Positions 19,015-26,621 of a DNA stretch of 64,000 nt are shown here, piece after piece. The position numbers were made by a program, and so were the translations under genes. The stretch covers positions 62,001 to 126,000 of the forward strand of contig NZ_JAJONF010000014.1 in NCBI RefSeq assembly GCF_021462265.1, written 5' to 3'. The notes beneath the pieces are model-generated. The model was not told where the DNA came from, did not search any database, and was given only the letters and a program-made list of their open reading frames with translations. The stretch is from Streptomyces shenzhenensis (GTDB taxonomy: Bacteria; Actinomycetota; Actinomycetes; Streptomycetales; Streptomycetaceae). Each line of letters begins with the position of its first letter. Within the stretch, counting starts at the first letter, position 1.

Positions 19015-20272
19015 CGGAGGCGCCGTACGAGGCCTGATCACTTCCACCGGCATCGGGGCGGTGACCACGGCCATCCGCATTCGCGACGCGGGTTCTGGCC
19101 GGGCTTCCCTCGAACTTGTACAGCGCCCGTAGGTGGCGGGCCAGGGCGAGTGCGGCGAGCAGCGCGACGAGCACGCACACTCCCCACCAGCCGGCCTTGC
19201 TCCAGACGTGTATCCCGAGCCAGGAACCTGCGCTGCCGCCGAGGTAGGCGCAGGTCATGTAGGCGGTGTTGAGCCTGCTGCGGGCGTCGGTGCGCAGGGC
19301 GTAGACGCGGACTTGATTGGCGACCATGCCGGACTGCATCGCGGTGTCGAGGAGCAGCGTGCCGAGTGTCAGGGCGGCCAGACCCAATGTGCCGCCCCGG
19401 GCACCAATGGTGAGGATCGCGGCGGAGACGAGGACGCCGAGCATGCAGACCAGGTTCACGGGATCGGGGCCGTAGCGGTCCACCAGACGGCCGGCGAGCG
19501 GGGTGCAGACCATGGTCACTGCCCCGACCAGGGCGATCATTCCTACCGCCTGGGCACCCAGCCCGTAGGCCGGACCGGCGAGCAGGAGCGCCAGGCAGGT
19601 CCAGATCGCGGAGAACCCGGCGAAGACGGTTGCCTGGTAGAAGCACGAGCGGCGCAGGTCTGGCTCGGTGCGCAGCAGGCGCAGCGGCTCGGCCAGGAGT
19701 GCTGTGTACGGCTGGCGGGAGGACGGGGGTGTGGTCGGCACCGCGAACGCCAGGACGGTGGCGAGGAGCAGGGCCAGGACCGCGGCGACCAGGTAGGGGG
19801 CCCTCCAGCCCAGCCACTCACCGAGCGTGCCGCTGAAGGTCCGGGCCAGCAGCATGCCGCCGGTCGATCCGCTCAACAGGGTGCCGATCACCGCTCCTTG
19901 GCGGTCGGCAGCCACGAGACCAGCCGCCAGGGGGCCGACGATCTGCGCGCCCACGGTGGTCAGGCCGACAAGGGTGCTGGCGGCAATGAGGGCCGGCAGA
20001 GCCGGTGCGCAACCCGCCGCGAGCAGTGCCAGACCGGTCAGGGAGAGGAGGACGACGAGGAACGAGCGGTGCGGGAGCCGGTCGCCAAGCGGTACCAGCA
20101 AGACCATCCCGGCCGTGTAGCCGGCCTGTGTGGCGGTCACCACCGCAGCGGCTGAATCGGGTGACACATGCAGCCCGGCGGCGACCAGTGGACCGATGGC
20201 CTGCGGAAAGTAGATGTTGCCCACCGCCACGGCGCACGTGACAGCCAGGATCAGGACCATCCGGCGGCTCAT
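18932..20272 (-). CDS. MFS transporter with an acquired C-terminal tail
   Basis: 446 residues with about twelve hydrophobic helices from MVLILAVTCAVAVGNIYFPQAIGPL to VCVLVALLAALALARHLRALYKF near residue 385. Conserved MFS features include GDRLPHRSF after helix 2 and GRLVDRYGPDP between helices 8 and 9. The IYFPQAIGPLVA start and the TYM-C-YLGGSAGSWLG stretch resemble predicted efflux proteins. After ALYKFEG about 60 polar residues follow (ARTRVANADGRGHRPDA onward). The last 27 of these are antisense to a Tn3 relic, so the native C-terminus was probably replaced. ATG 20272 lies four bases after the stop of the SDR gene, forming one operon. Confidence 0.85.
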   Translation of the reverse strand: MSRRMVLILAVTCAVAVGNIYFPQAIGPLVAAGLHVSPDSAAAVVTATQAGYTAGMVLLVPLGDRLPHRSFLVVLLSLTGLALLAAGCAPALPALIAASTLVGLTTVGAQIVGPLAAGLVAADRQGAVIGTLLSGSTGGMLLARTFSGTLGEWLGWRAPYLVAAVLALLLATVLAFAVPTTPPSSRQPYTALLAEPLRLLRTEPDLRRSCFYQATVFAGFSAIWTCLALLLAGPAYGLGAQAVGMIALVGAVTMVCTPLAGRLVDRYGPDPVNLVCMLGVLVSAAILTIGARGGTLGLAALTLGTLLLDTAMQSGMVANQVRVYALRTDARSRLNTAYMTCAYLGGSAGSWLGIHVWSKAGWWGVCVLVALLAALALARHLRALYKFEGSPARTRVANADGRGHRPDAGGSDQASYGASVTRPRRRLTRRGHGGHATGAAQAPRAG

Positions 20273-20275
20273 CCT

Positions 20276-21043
20276 TCAGTCCACCGGCCCGCCCGCTACG
20301 CAGATGACCTGGCCGGAGACGAACCCGGCCCCGGGACTTACGAGGAAGGAGGCGGTATGCGCAATGTCGTCAGGCAGTCCCACCCGGCCGACCGGGATGG
20401 ACTGCTCCGCCCTGTGCCGGAACTCCTCGAAGCTCAGGCCGAGCCGCCGGGCTGAGGCCCTGGTCATGTCGCTCACGACGAATCCCGGCGCGATGGCGTT
20501 CGCGGTCACGCCATGCGGTCCGAGCTGGAGAGCGAGGGACTTGGTGAATCCGATCAAGCCCGCCTTCGCGCTGGCGTAGTCGACACGGCCGGCATCACCG
20601 ACCGCGGAGATACTCGACATGTTGACGATGCGTCCCCAACCGGCCGTCATCATGTGCGGGCAGACGGCCCGGGCGGCGAAGAACGGGCCACTGAGGTTGA
20701 TCCCCAAGACCGTGTCCCACTGCTGCGTGGTCATGTCCACAAGGTCGGCACGGGGTCCGATGCCGGCGTTGTTGACCAGCACCGTCGGCGGCCCGAACGC
20801 GGCGGCGATCCGGGCGACGGCCGCAGTGACCGCGGCCTCGTCGGCGACATCAGCGGCGACGGCCAGCGCTGCCCCGCCGACACTTGTGATGGCCTCCACG
20901 GTATCCGCGCAGTCCGCCTCGTCCAGATCGATCACGCCGACCGCCAAGCCGTCGCCCGCCAGGCGCCTGGCCACAGCGGCGCCGATGCCGCGGGCAGCAC
21001 CGGTGACAACCGCCGTCCGCTGCATATGAGTTGTGGGTGTCAT
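20276..21043 (-). CDS. Classical SDR oxidoreductase (FabG-like)
   Basis: About 255 residues. The TGAARGIGAAVAR nucleotide motif is near the N-terminus, NNAGIGPRADLVDM near 90, and the active-site Ser/Tyr-x3-Lys in NMSSISAVGDAGRVDYASAKAGL. The C-terminus AHTASFLVSPGAGFVSGQVICVAGG is typical of beta-ketoacyl-reductase-like SDRs. It reduces or oxidises a hydroxyl/keto substrate with NAD(P)(H). The ATG at 21043 is assumed; no clear Shine-Dalgarno is visible, and ATG 21025 (MQRTAVVTGAARG) is possible. Upstream of an MFS gene in the same operon and divergent from an ArsR-type regulator. Confidence 0.88.
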   Translation of the reverse strand: MTPTTHMQRTAVVTGAARGIGAAVARRLAGDGLAVGVIDLDEADCADTVEAITSVGGAALAVAADVADEAAVTAAVARIAAAFGPPTVLVNNAGIGPRADLVDMTTQQWDTVLGINLSGPFFAARAVCPHMMTAGWGRIVNMSSISAVGDAGRVDYASAKAGLIGFTKSLALQLGPHGVTANAIAPGFVVSDMTRASARRLGLSFEEFRHRAEQSIPVGRVGLPDDIAHTASFLVSPGAGFVSGQVICVAGGPVD

Positions 21044-21067
21044 GGGAGGAAGTCCACGGCATCGACG

Positions 21068-21096
21068 TTGCGTCGCCAATCGATGTAGCGTATGGC
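21068..21096 (+). promoter_or_regulatory. Promoter for leaderless ArsR-type gene
   Basis: TTGCGT (21068-21073), 17 bases, TATGGC (21091-21096); the ATG of the regulator is at 21100 where transcription would start. The region also separates it from the divergent SDR-MFS operon. Confidence 0.5.
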
Positions 21097-21099
21097 TTA

Positions 21100-22107
21100 A
21101 TGATCAGCTTCGTGCTCGGCGTCGAGGACCTCGCGGACACCCGCTTCGCCCTCTCCCCCCTGCACGAAACCCTGTTCAGCCTGCGAGTGCTCCAGGATCC
21201 GGGCCTGTCCGCGCTGCACCTGCCCTGGCGCAGGTCCGTACTCGGCAGACTCGGCACGCTCGACACCGGTCTACTGATGTCCCTGGTCGCCCAGCGGCGT
21301 ACCCTCCCCGACTTCCTGACCCCGAATCCCACGAGTTTCGCGCCGGCCTTCGAGGAAGAACTCTCCGTTGTCCGCCAGGCGTCCTGCGCTCGGGTCCGCC
21401 ACGACCTGCTGCTTGCGCACGCACCCGACCCTGTTCCCGAAGCGCTCCGCGACGCCACCGCCGCCGAAGACGCGCCTGTCGCCAGACTCCGCGACGACAT
21501 CTGCGATCTCCTGCGGCAGTACTGGGAGGTGGCCATCGAGCCGGTGTGGCCGCAGATGCGACTGGTACTGGAAGCCGACATGACCTACCGCGCCCGCCAG
21601 CTCGCCCTGGGGGGCGCCCGACTGCTGTTCGCCGACATGCACCCGAACCTGCGCTGGCAAGGCGGAGAACTGTATATCCGCAAGATGATCAGCAGGCATC
21701 GGGTTGCGGCATCCGGCCGGGGGCTGTTGCTCCTGCCGTCTGTGTTCGCACACAAACCCGCGCCTCCCGTCAGCCCGGACGAGCCGCCGAGCCTCGTGTA
21801 TCCCAGCCGGGGAGCAGCCACCCTGTGGGGCTCGGAGATACCGACCGTCGGCACAACCGCCCTGGTGTCTCTCCTCGGTTCATCCCGAGCGAGACTGCTC
21901 AGCCTCCTGGACGAGCCGCTGCCCACCGTAGAACTCGCCCGCCGTCTCAGGGTCACCCCAAGCGCGGTCTCCCAACACCTGCGCGTCCTGCACTCCACAG
22001 GACTGGTCACCCGGACACGTGACGGACGGCATGTGCTGTACCGGAGAAGCACACTCGGCGACCAACTCACGACCACCGCCACCAGACCGCGAACCCACGA
22101 CAGCTGA
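21100..22107 (+). CDS. DUF5937/ArsR-type winged-helix regulator
   Basis: 335 residues. The first 250 resemble the DUF5937-type ligand domain found in streptomycete ArsR regulators (MISFVLGVEDLADTRFALSPLHETLFSLRVL, then LPDFLTPNP and MTYRARQLALGGARLLFADMHPNLRW). The last 75 form the ArsR winged helix: STVGTTALVSLLGSSRARLLSLLDEPLPTVELARRLRVTPSAVSQHLRVLHSTGLVTRTRDGRHVLYRRS in outline. ATG 21100 is at the expected transcription start, so the mRNA is probably leaderless. Divergent from the SDR-MFS operon, which it most likely regulates in response to a small molecule. Confidence 0.85.
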   Translation: MISFVLGVEDLADTRFALSPLHETLFSLRVLQDPGLSALHLPWRRSVLGRLGTLDTGLLMSLVAQRRTLPDFLTPNPTSFAPAFEEELSVVRQASCARVRHDLLLAHAPDPVPEALRDATAAEDAPVARLRDDICDLLRQYWEVAIEPVWPQMRLVLEADMTYRARQLALGGARLLFADMHPNLRWQGGELYIRKMISRHRVAASGRGLLLLPSVFAHKPAPPVSPDEPPSLVYPSRGAATLWGSEIPTVGTTALVSLLGSSRARLLSLLDEPLPTVELARRLRVTPSAVSQHLRVLHSTGLVTRTRDGRHVLYRRSTLGDQLTTTATRPRTHDS

Positions 22108-22305
22108 CGTTCGGCATTCCGCCTCCGCCCAACCCCGCCTGGCCGGGCGACTACCCACCAGGCCGCTGACTGGTTCCTCATCCGTCCACTGACCGACTCA
22201 CCCGGTCGGCAAACGCTCGAATGACGACAGGCGCCGCACGCGTCCGGTGAACCCAGGCATTTCGGGGTTCCGGGGTGGCTCTCATCCGGCTGCCGCGCAT
22301 GGCTT

Positions 22306-22497
22306 TTGGTGCTTGGCCGCCCGGCTCCCCACGACGACTCGGCCGCCGATTGGGAACTGCGAATAGGTCGCTGTGTAGAGCAATACGGCGGCCGCCACCG
22401 TTCTGTGGCCATCGCCGAGGAGATCGCCGCATACCTGAGGGCTGGCGGCGTCGAGGTCGAACACCGGCACATCGACCGGCCTGTCCTTCCCCACTGA
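22306..22497 (+). pseudogene. Possible flavodoxin-domain fragment in a 560-base gene-poor stretch
   Basis: The frame contains ELRIGRCVEQYGGRHRSVAI and AEEIAAYLRAGGVEVEHRHIDRP before a stop at 22495-22497. The second half resembles the first helix and strand of flavodoxin-like proteins (STxxIAExIAExLRAAGxxVEVRxVD). The usual VLVxYxTxxGST loop is garbled and nothing follows. Resemblance is short, so this is tentative. I see nothing else between 22108 and the repeat at 22661. Confidence 0.25.
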
Positions 22498-22660
22498 CGT
22501 GTCCGGGACCGTCGATACCGCCCCCCGGACACAGAGCCGGCAGACCACACGACCGAGCCTCGCCCAACTCCCGGGCGGGGCTCGCCTCACGTCCGGCGGG
22601 GTGGCGCTCCGCCCTCCGGTGCGGTTTCCCTACTTCTGCGAAGCACGACGAAGGGGTGGA

Positions 22661-22736
22661 TACTGGTGTGATCGCGTATTCAACTGTCGCGAGTTCTCCG
22701 TCAGGGTGGGCTGGTCTATGACCTTGCGTGATCTCC
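22661..22736. repeat. 76-bp direct repeat, copy 1
   Basis: Matches 23605-23680 at a constant offset of 944 bases. Identical blocks are TCGCGTATTCAACTGTCGC (22672-22690) and TGACCTTGCGTGATCTCC (22719-22736), with a diverged 28-base middle and a partly conserved left flank (TxCTGGTGxGxTCGCG). It contains the last codons (GDHARS) and stop of the nucleotidyltransferase gene read on the minus strand. Confidence 0.85.
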
Positions 22737-23531
22737 AGTGGGTGCAGGGTTGTCGGTTGTTGGCCAACGCTTCCCGTCAGGGGAAGCGGGTGTCGTGATC
22801 TGCTCGATCGCGGGCTTGAGAAAGGTGAGTGTCAGCTCCGCCCGGCGGGCGGTCCACTGCTCCGTGGCTGGACCGGGGTCGCCGTAGCGGCGCTGCCTGA
22901 TGTCGTCCACGACCTCCGGCGGGGCTCCCATTTCGGTGAGGACGTCGAGAGCCTCGGCCTTGGTGATCAGCTTGCCGTCCCGCAACGTCACCGTTGCTCT
23001 GGCCAGAGTCAGCAGGCCGAGGTCGACCCAGATGTCGCGGGTCCACCGTTCAGGGTGTTCCAGGGACGGTCGCCAGAAGCTTTCCAGGTCGTTGATGATG
23101 AAGTCAGCGAGCTGTCCGTCGGTCACCGGTGGCAGCAGGGCTGCTGGCGCTTGGCCGTATAGGACGAGCCCGAAGTCGTGCAGCTCACGCCTGGTCACCG
23201 GCGTGACTGCCCGGCGCATGAGTTCCTCGTGGGCCCAGGTGAGGTGCGAGCGTGCAGGATCATCCAGCTCCGTGGCTGTGGGATAGCTGCAATGCAGCTT
23301 CAGCGCGAGGGGAATGAAACTCCCCAGACTCTCGTGCACCTCCCCGAGTCGTTGTTCCTCCAGTGCAGTGCACGGTCGGTTGAGGACGGCGATCAGGTCG
23401 AGGTCGCTGCGGCCCGGCTGGTAGTCACCTCCGGCGAGTGACCCGTGCGCCCACACCGAGACCAGAGGCAAGATTGGCCGGACGGCGCTGACGAAGCGGT
23501 CGAGGAGCTGGCTGGTGGCCTCATCTGTCAT
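22716..23531 (-). CDS. Aminoglycoside adenylyltransferase-like nucleotidyltransferase
   Basis: 271 residues. The N-terminal polymerase-beta-type nucleotidyltransferase motif is intact: VWAHGSLAGGDYQPGRSDLDLIAV, with Gly30-Ser31 and Asp43/Asp45 as metal ligands. The C-terminal half (LYGQAPAALLPPVTDGQLADFIINDLESFW, WVDLGLLTLARATVTLRDGKLITKAEALDVL) is the DUF4111 helical domain found in ANT(3'')/ANT(9) enzymes. It may adenylylate an aminoglycoside or another hydroxyl substrate; activity is inferred. It lies downstream of recombinase B, same strand, between two copies of a 76-bp repeat, like cargo. The ATG at 23531 has no obvious Shine-Dalgarno. The final GDHARS repeats a sequence near the recombinase B end. 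Confidence 0.82.
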   Translation of the reverse strand: MTDEATSQLLDRFVSAVRPILPLVSVWAHGSLAGGDYQPGRSDLDLIAVLNRPCTALEEQRLGEVHESLGSFIPLALKLHCSYPTATELDDPARSHLTWAHEELMRRAVTPVTRRELHDFGLVLYGQAPAALLPPVTDGQLADFIINDLESFWRPSLEHPERWTRDIWVDLGLLTLARATVTLRDGKLITKAEALDVLTEMGAPPEVVDDIRQRRYGDPGPATEQWTARRAELTLTFLKPAIEQITTPASPDGKRWPTTDNPAPTGDHARS

Positions 23532-23604
23532 ACGGAAAGTCTGTGTCACATGGTCGGGACGGTGGTCGTGAAACGGTTGGGTGGACTGGCCTCCTTTGGG
23601 AGTG

Positions 23605-23680
23605 TGCTGGTGAGCTCGCGTATTCAACTGTCGCTGGCTCCCCGAGGAAGCCGGCCTGTTGGTGACCTTGCGTGATCTCC
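23605..23680. repeat. 76-bp direct repeat, copy 2
   Basis: Second copy of the 22661-22736 repeat. It spans the 3' end of recombinase B (codons GDHARS to the TGA at 23624-23626) and the short gap before the nucleotidyltransferase gene. Identical blocks are at 23616-23634 and 23663-23680. Confidence 0.85.
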
Positions 23681-25165
23681 TGGGGCGTATCGGCTCCATG
23701 TCCCGCCCGTCTCTCTGATGAGACGGCTGGTGGTCTTGTCGTGGTAGCCGAGGGCGTCCGCGACGACGGGGCCGGGCAACTCGAGGAGTCGCTGCCGGAT
23801 GGCGGCGCCGCGGGCAGCGGCGGCCGGGACCCCGACCTCGTTCAGGAGCGCGGACAGATGATCCGGGCGGGACGGCTGGCCGGCTCGGCGGCCCGGGAAG
23901 AGCCAGCGCGACGCCGGGTTGGTGGCGGTGTTCATGTTGTCGCGGTTCGCGATGTGCTCCAGCAGCAAGTCAGCGACCGGTGCGGGAACGGGCGAGGCTG
24001 GATCCCCGAGCCTCAGCAGCACGGTCTCGCCGACGCGGATCACGTCGTCGACGCTGAGTCGGACGATGCGGCTCACGGGCTGCGCGTAGAGGAGCACGAT
24101 GACTCCTGCGACACGCAGACGCATCGGAATCTCCGCGTCGGTCAGCAGCCGACCGAGGGCATCGAGGAGCTCGTCCTCGCTCAGTGCGGCCCGCCGGGAG
24201 ACCTTCATAGCGGGGATGGAAAGAGAGCGTCGGCAGTGGCGGCCCTGCACGGCCCAGTTGAGGAAGGCTCGCAGGCAGGTGCGGCCGTGTTCGGTGTTCT
24301 CGGCGTACCAGGCGTCGATGTCGATCTGGCCGCAGGACGCGAGGGTGCTGTTGCGCTCACCGAGCCATTGCAGGAAGGCGGTAGCGTACTTGATCTGCTC
24401 GGCGGCGAACCGCCGGACGCTGGGTGTGATGTGGCTCCGCTCGGCACGGGCCCGCAGCCGAGGAAGGACGCGCCAGGTCGCGAAGAGCCTGACCGTCTTG
24501 GCGTGCTCGGGGTCGGCGATGTCGGCCAGGTGCCCGGGAAGCCAGCGCTGGAAGGAACAGAGGTACTTGTCGGCCGCGGGCAGGACTCCGCACGTCATCA
24601 GGAGTTCTTCCAGGTGAGCGGCGGCCCGCCAGGGCTGGAGCTCGTGGAAGGCGTCGTGGGTCAGTGGGATCTCGCCGAGGCCGAGCCGCCGCAGCAGCTG
24701 TGAGGCATTCCCCGGCTGGCCGCGGCGCATCTCCAGCCAGGCCAGCCCGCTCCTGGGTTTGTCCATCGCCACCAGCAGGTCGAACAGCGGGACTAGCGCG
24801 GGGCGGATGCGGCCGGTGCCGTCGTCCAGGAGCGCGGTGAGGCGGTCCGTGAGTGTGCAGCGTTCGCAGAGCCTCCCGTGCAGGAGCTTGCCCTCGAAGT
24901 CGCAGCGTGAGCAGTCGAAGGTCTGGGAGAAGCCGGCGCAGGTGGTACAGATCGCTGCCCCGTCACCGGGGCGGAGCCCGGGAAGGGCCCGGTCCTGGCC
25001 GCATCCCGGGCAGGTGCCGCGTGTCCGGACGGCGTGGTCCGAGCAGGTCCGGCAGACGTATCCGTCCGGCCAGGTGCCGGCCTTGTGTCGGCGGCGGCCG
25101 CAGCGGCAGCACTCGGTCATGTACCAGCGCTCGTACTGTTCGTCGGTGGCGTAGGGGCGGGTCAT
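23624..25165 (-). CDS. Recombinase B: zinc-ribbon, tyrosine-recombinase-like protein
   Basis: 513 residues. The first 105 carry three cysteine clusters typical of zinc ribbons: C19/C20/C22 with C38/C41, C52/C55 with C73/C76, and C85/C88 with C100/C103. A SAM-like DNA-binding helical region follows (RRFAAEQIKYATAFLQWLGERN). The C-terminal domain looks like a tyrosine recombinase: Arg366 (QPVSRIVRL), then Arg457, His475 (LGYHDKTTS) and Tyr493 (WSRYA). The His of the HxxR box is replaced by Ala454, so catalysis may be impaired or dependent on recombinase A. ATG 25165 overlaps the HTH stop by four bases. The last codons fall in a direct repeat. Confidence 0.8.
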   Translation of the reverse strand: MTRPYATDEQYERWYMTECCRCGRRRHKAGTWPDGYVCRTCSDHAVRTRGTCPGCGQDRALPGLRPGDGAAICTTCAGFSQTFDCSRCDFEGKLLHGRLCERCTLTDRLTALLDDGTGRIRPALVPLFDLLVAMDKPRSGLAWLEMRRGQPGNASQLLRRLGLGEIPLTHDAFHELQPWRAAAHLEELLMTCGVLPAADKYLCSFQRWLPGHLADIADPEHAKTVRLFATWRVLPRLRARAERSHITPSVRRFAAEQIKYATAFLQWLGERNSTLASCGQIDIDAWYAENTEHGRTCLRAFLNWAVQGRHCRRSLSIPAMKVSRRAALSEDELLDALGRLLTDAEIPMRLRVAGVIVLLYAQPVSRIVRLSVDDVIRVGETVLLRLGDPASPVPAPVADLLLEHIANRDNMNTATNPASRWLFPGRRAGQPSRPDHLSALLNEVGVPAAAARGAAIRQRLLELPGPVVADALGYHDKTTSRLIRETGGTWSRYAPGDHARSPTGRLPRGASDS

Positions 25166-25497
25166 GCGTCGGGCAGGATGCGGGCGGCGCGGGGGCGGAG
25201 CTTCGCGACGTTCGCGGGCGGGGCGGGCAGGTCGCCGGTGGCGGTCTTGCGGACGCCGGCGTTCTCGGCGGTGGTGGCCACCAGGGCAGTCGGGGTGCAG
25301 GAGAGGATGTCGCAGAGCGCGGCCATGACCTGCAACGACAGGCGTTCCGGGGTGCCGGAGACCAGGCGGTGGACCTGGGAGGCGGACAGGTCGATGCCGC
25401 GCTCGCGCAGCAGTGGCACCAGCTCGGTCGCGGTGAAGATTTGGTGCTGGGCCATGACTTCGCGCAGCCGCCAGGTGTAGCCGACCTTGCGCTTCAT
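25162..25497 (-). CDS. Small XRE-type helix-turn-helix protein of the recombinase module
   Basis: 111 residues with a Cro/C1-type HTH: YTWRLREVMAQHQIFTATELVPLLRERGIDLSASQVHRLVSGTPERLSLQVMAALCDILSC in outline (residues 7-67), followed by a flexible Ala/Pro-rich tail. It sits between two recombinase genes and overlaps both by four bases (ATGA at each junction), so all three are translationally coupled. It could be a directionality factor, an accessory DNA-bending protein, or a repressor of the module. In Tn554 the third protein (TnpC) is also small, but I see no clear resemblance to it. Confidence 0.85.
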   Translation of the reverse strand: MKRKVGYTWRLREVMAQHQIFTATELVPLLRERGIDLSASQVHRLVSGTPERLSLQVMAALCDILSCTPTALVATTAENAGVRKTATGDLPAPPANVAKLRPRAARILPDA

Positions 25498-26621
25498 GCG
25501 TGGCTCCCGATCTGGGTCTCAAGGGCCGCGGCGATGGTGGAGTCCAGGTGCCGCCGCAGAGTGCGGGTGCGGAAGTCCGAGGACACGCAGGTGTAGAGCG
25601 AGGTGGTGCTGGCGTGCTCGTGACCGACCTGCTCCTGGACGAAGCGCGGGTCCCAGCCGTCCTCGATCAGGTGGGTGACGTAGGACCTGCGGAGGGAGTG
25701 GAAGTCGAGTCCGTCGTCCAGGCCGAGGGCCTTGCGGTAGGCGATGAAGCGGGAGTTGAGTCGCTGGCATCCGATCCGCAGGCCCCGTTCGGAAGGCCAG
25801 GCTGCCGGGTTGTTGTCAGTGCCGAACAGCGGGCGGACCTCGGTGAACCACTCGTCCAGGACGTCCGGAGTCCAGTCGAACACGGTCAGCACCCCGCGGC
25901 GTTTGGGCGGCGAGCCCTTCTTGGCCTTGCCGAACCGGACCTGGCAGCGGCCGTACTGGCCGAACTCGCCACCGTGCGGGTTGCGGCCGAAGTCAGCGGC
26001 GTCGAGCATGCGCGTCTCGTTGCGCCGCGTCCCATAGGCGTAGGCGGTCTTGAACAGGGTCGCGTCGCGGAAGGCGGGCAGCCAGTCCTTGCGGCCGAAG
26101 GCCCGGATCCGGGCGACCTCGTCGTCGCAGTGCGCGAAGAAGGCGTGCAGCTCAGCCTTGGTGAACGCTCGCTTCTTCGCGTCCGCCTCGTTGTCCTGGA
26201 CGTGCACCGCGGTGTTCCACTCGTGCACCACCTGCACCGGATGAGTGCCGAACCGCTCCTCGCAGGTCGCCGTCCACTCGTAGAGCGGATCGGTAATGAA
26301 GGGGCAGAAGGCCCGCACGGCCTCGGAGTACGAGCGGATCGTCGAGCGCTTCAGATCCCGCAGGGAGCGCAGGTCACCGAGCCACTCGTCGACCATCGCC
26401 GGCGTCCACAGCCACGGGTAGGCGTTCACGTAGGCCGCGAATGCCTTCACCGTGTTCTCCCGGCCCTCCACGGTTGTCCGGGCCAGATTTCGGGCGAGCT
26501 GCTGGTTGGCGAAGCCGGTCAGTATCGCCGGGAAGACCTGTTCCTCCGGCCGCAGCAGAGGCACTCCGTCGACCAGATGCAGCCCCGCCGCCCCCGGCAC
26601 CGGCCCGCTGAACCCCACCAT
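25494..26621 (-). CDS. Recombinase A: tyrosine recombinase/integrase
   Basis: 375 residues from ATG 26621, chosen for the GGAGGGTGGCGGA just upstream. The core-binding SAM-like domain covers about 40-130 (TTVEGRENTVKAFAAYVNAYPWLW). The catalytic domain has a full residue set: Arg199 (YGTRRNETRM), Lys near 232 (RFGKAKKG), His308-x2-Arg311 (FHSLRRSYVTHL), His334 (VGHEHASTT) and Tyr343 (SLYTCV). It should cut and join DNA through a 3'-phosphotyrosine. First gene of the three-gene module. Imperfect 20-bp-spaced repeats lie immediately upstream. Confidence 0.9.
   Translation of the reverse strand: MVGFSGPVPGAAGLHLVDGVPLLRPEEQVFPAILTGFANQQLARNLARTTVEGRENTVKAFAAYVNAYPWLWTPAMVDEWLGDLRSLRDLKRSTIRSYSEAVRAFCPFITDPLYEWTATCEERFGTHPVQVVHEWNTAVHVQDNEADAKKRAFTKAELHAFFAHCDDEVARIRAFGRKDWLPAFRDATLFKTAYAYGTRRNETRMLDAADFGRNPHGGEFGQYGRCQVRFGKAKKGSPPKRRGVLTVFDWTPDVLDEWFTEVRPLFGTDNNPAAWPSERGLRIGCQRLNSRFIAYRKALGLDDGLDFHSLRRSYVTHLIEDGWDPRFVQEQVGHEHASTTSLYTCVSSDFRTRTLRRHLDSTIAAALETQIGSHA

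Noticed and set aside
22661..23680. CRISPR array
   Set aside because: Only two repeat copies, far apart, and the interval is a gene; no CRISPR-like array seen anywhere in the window.
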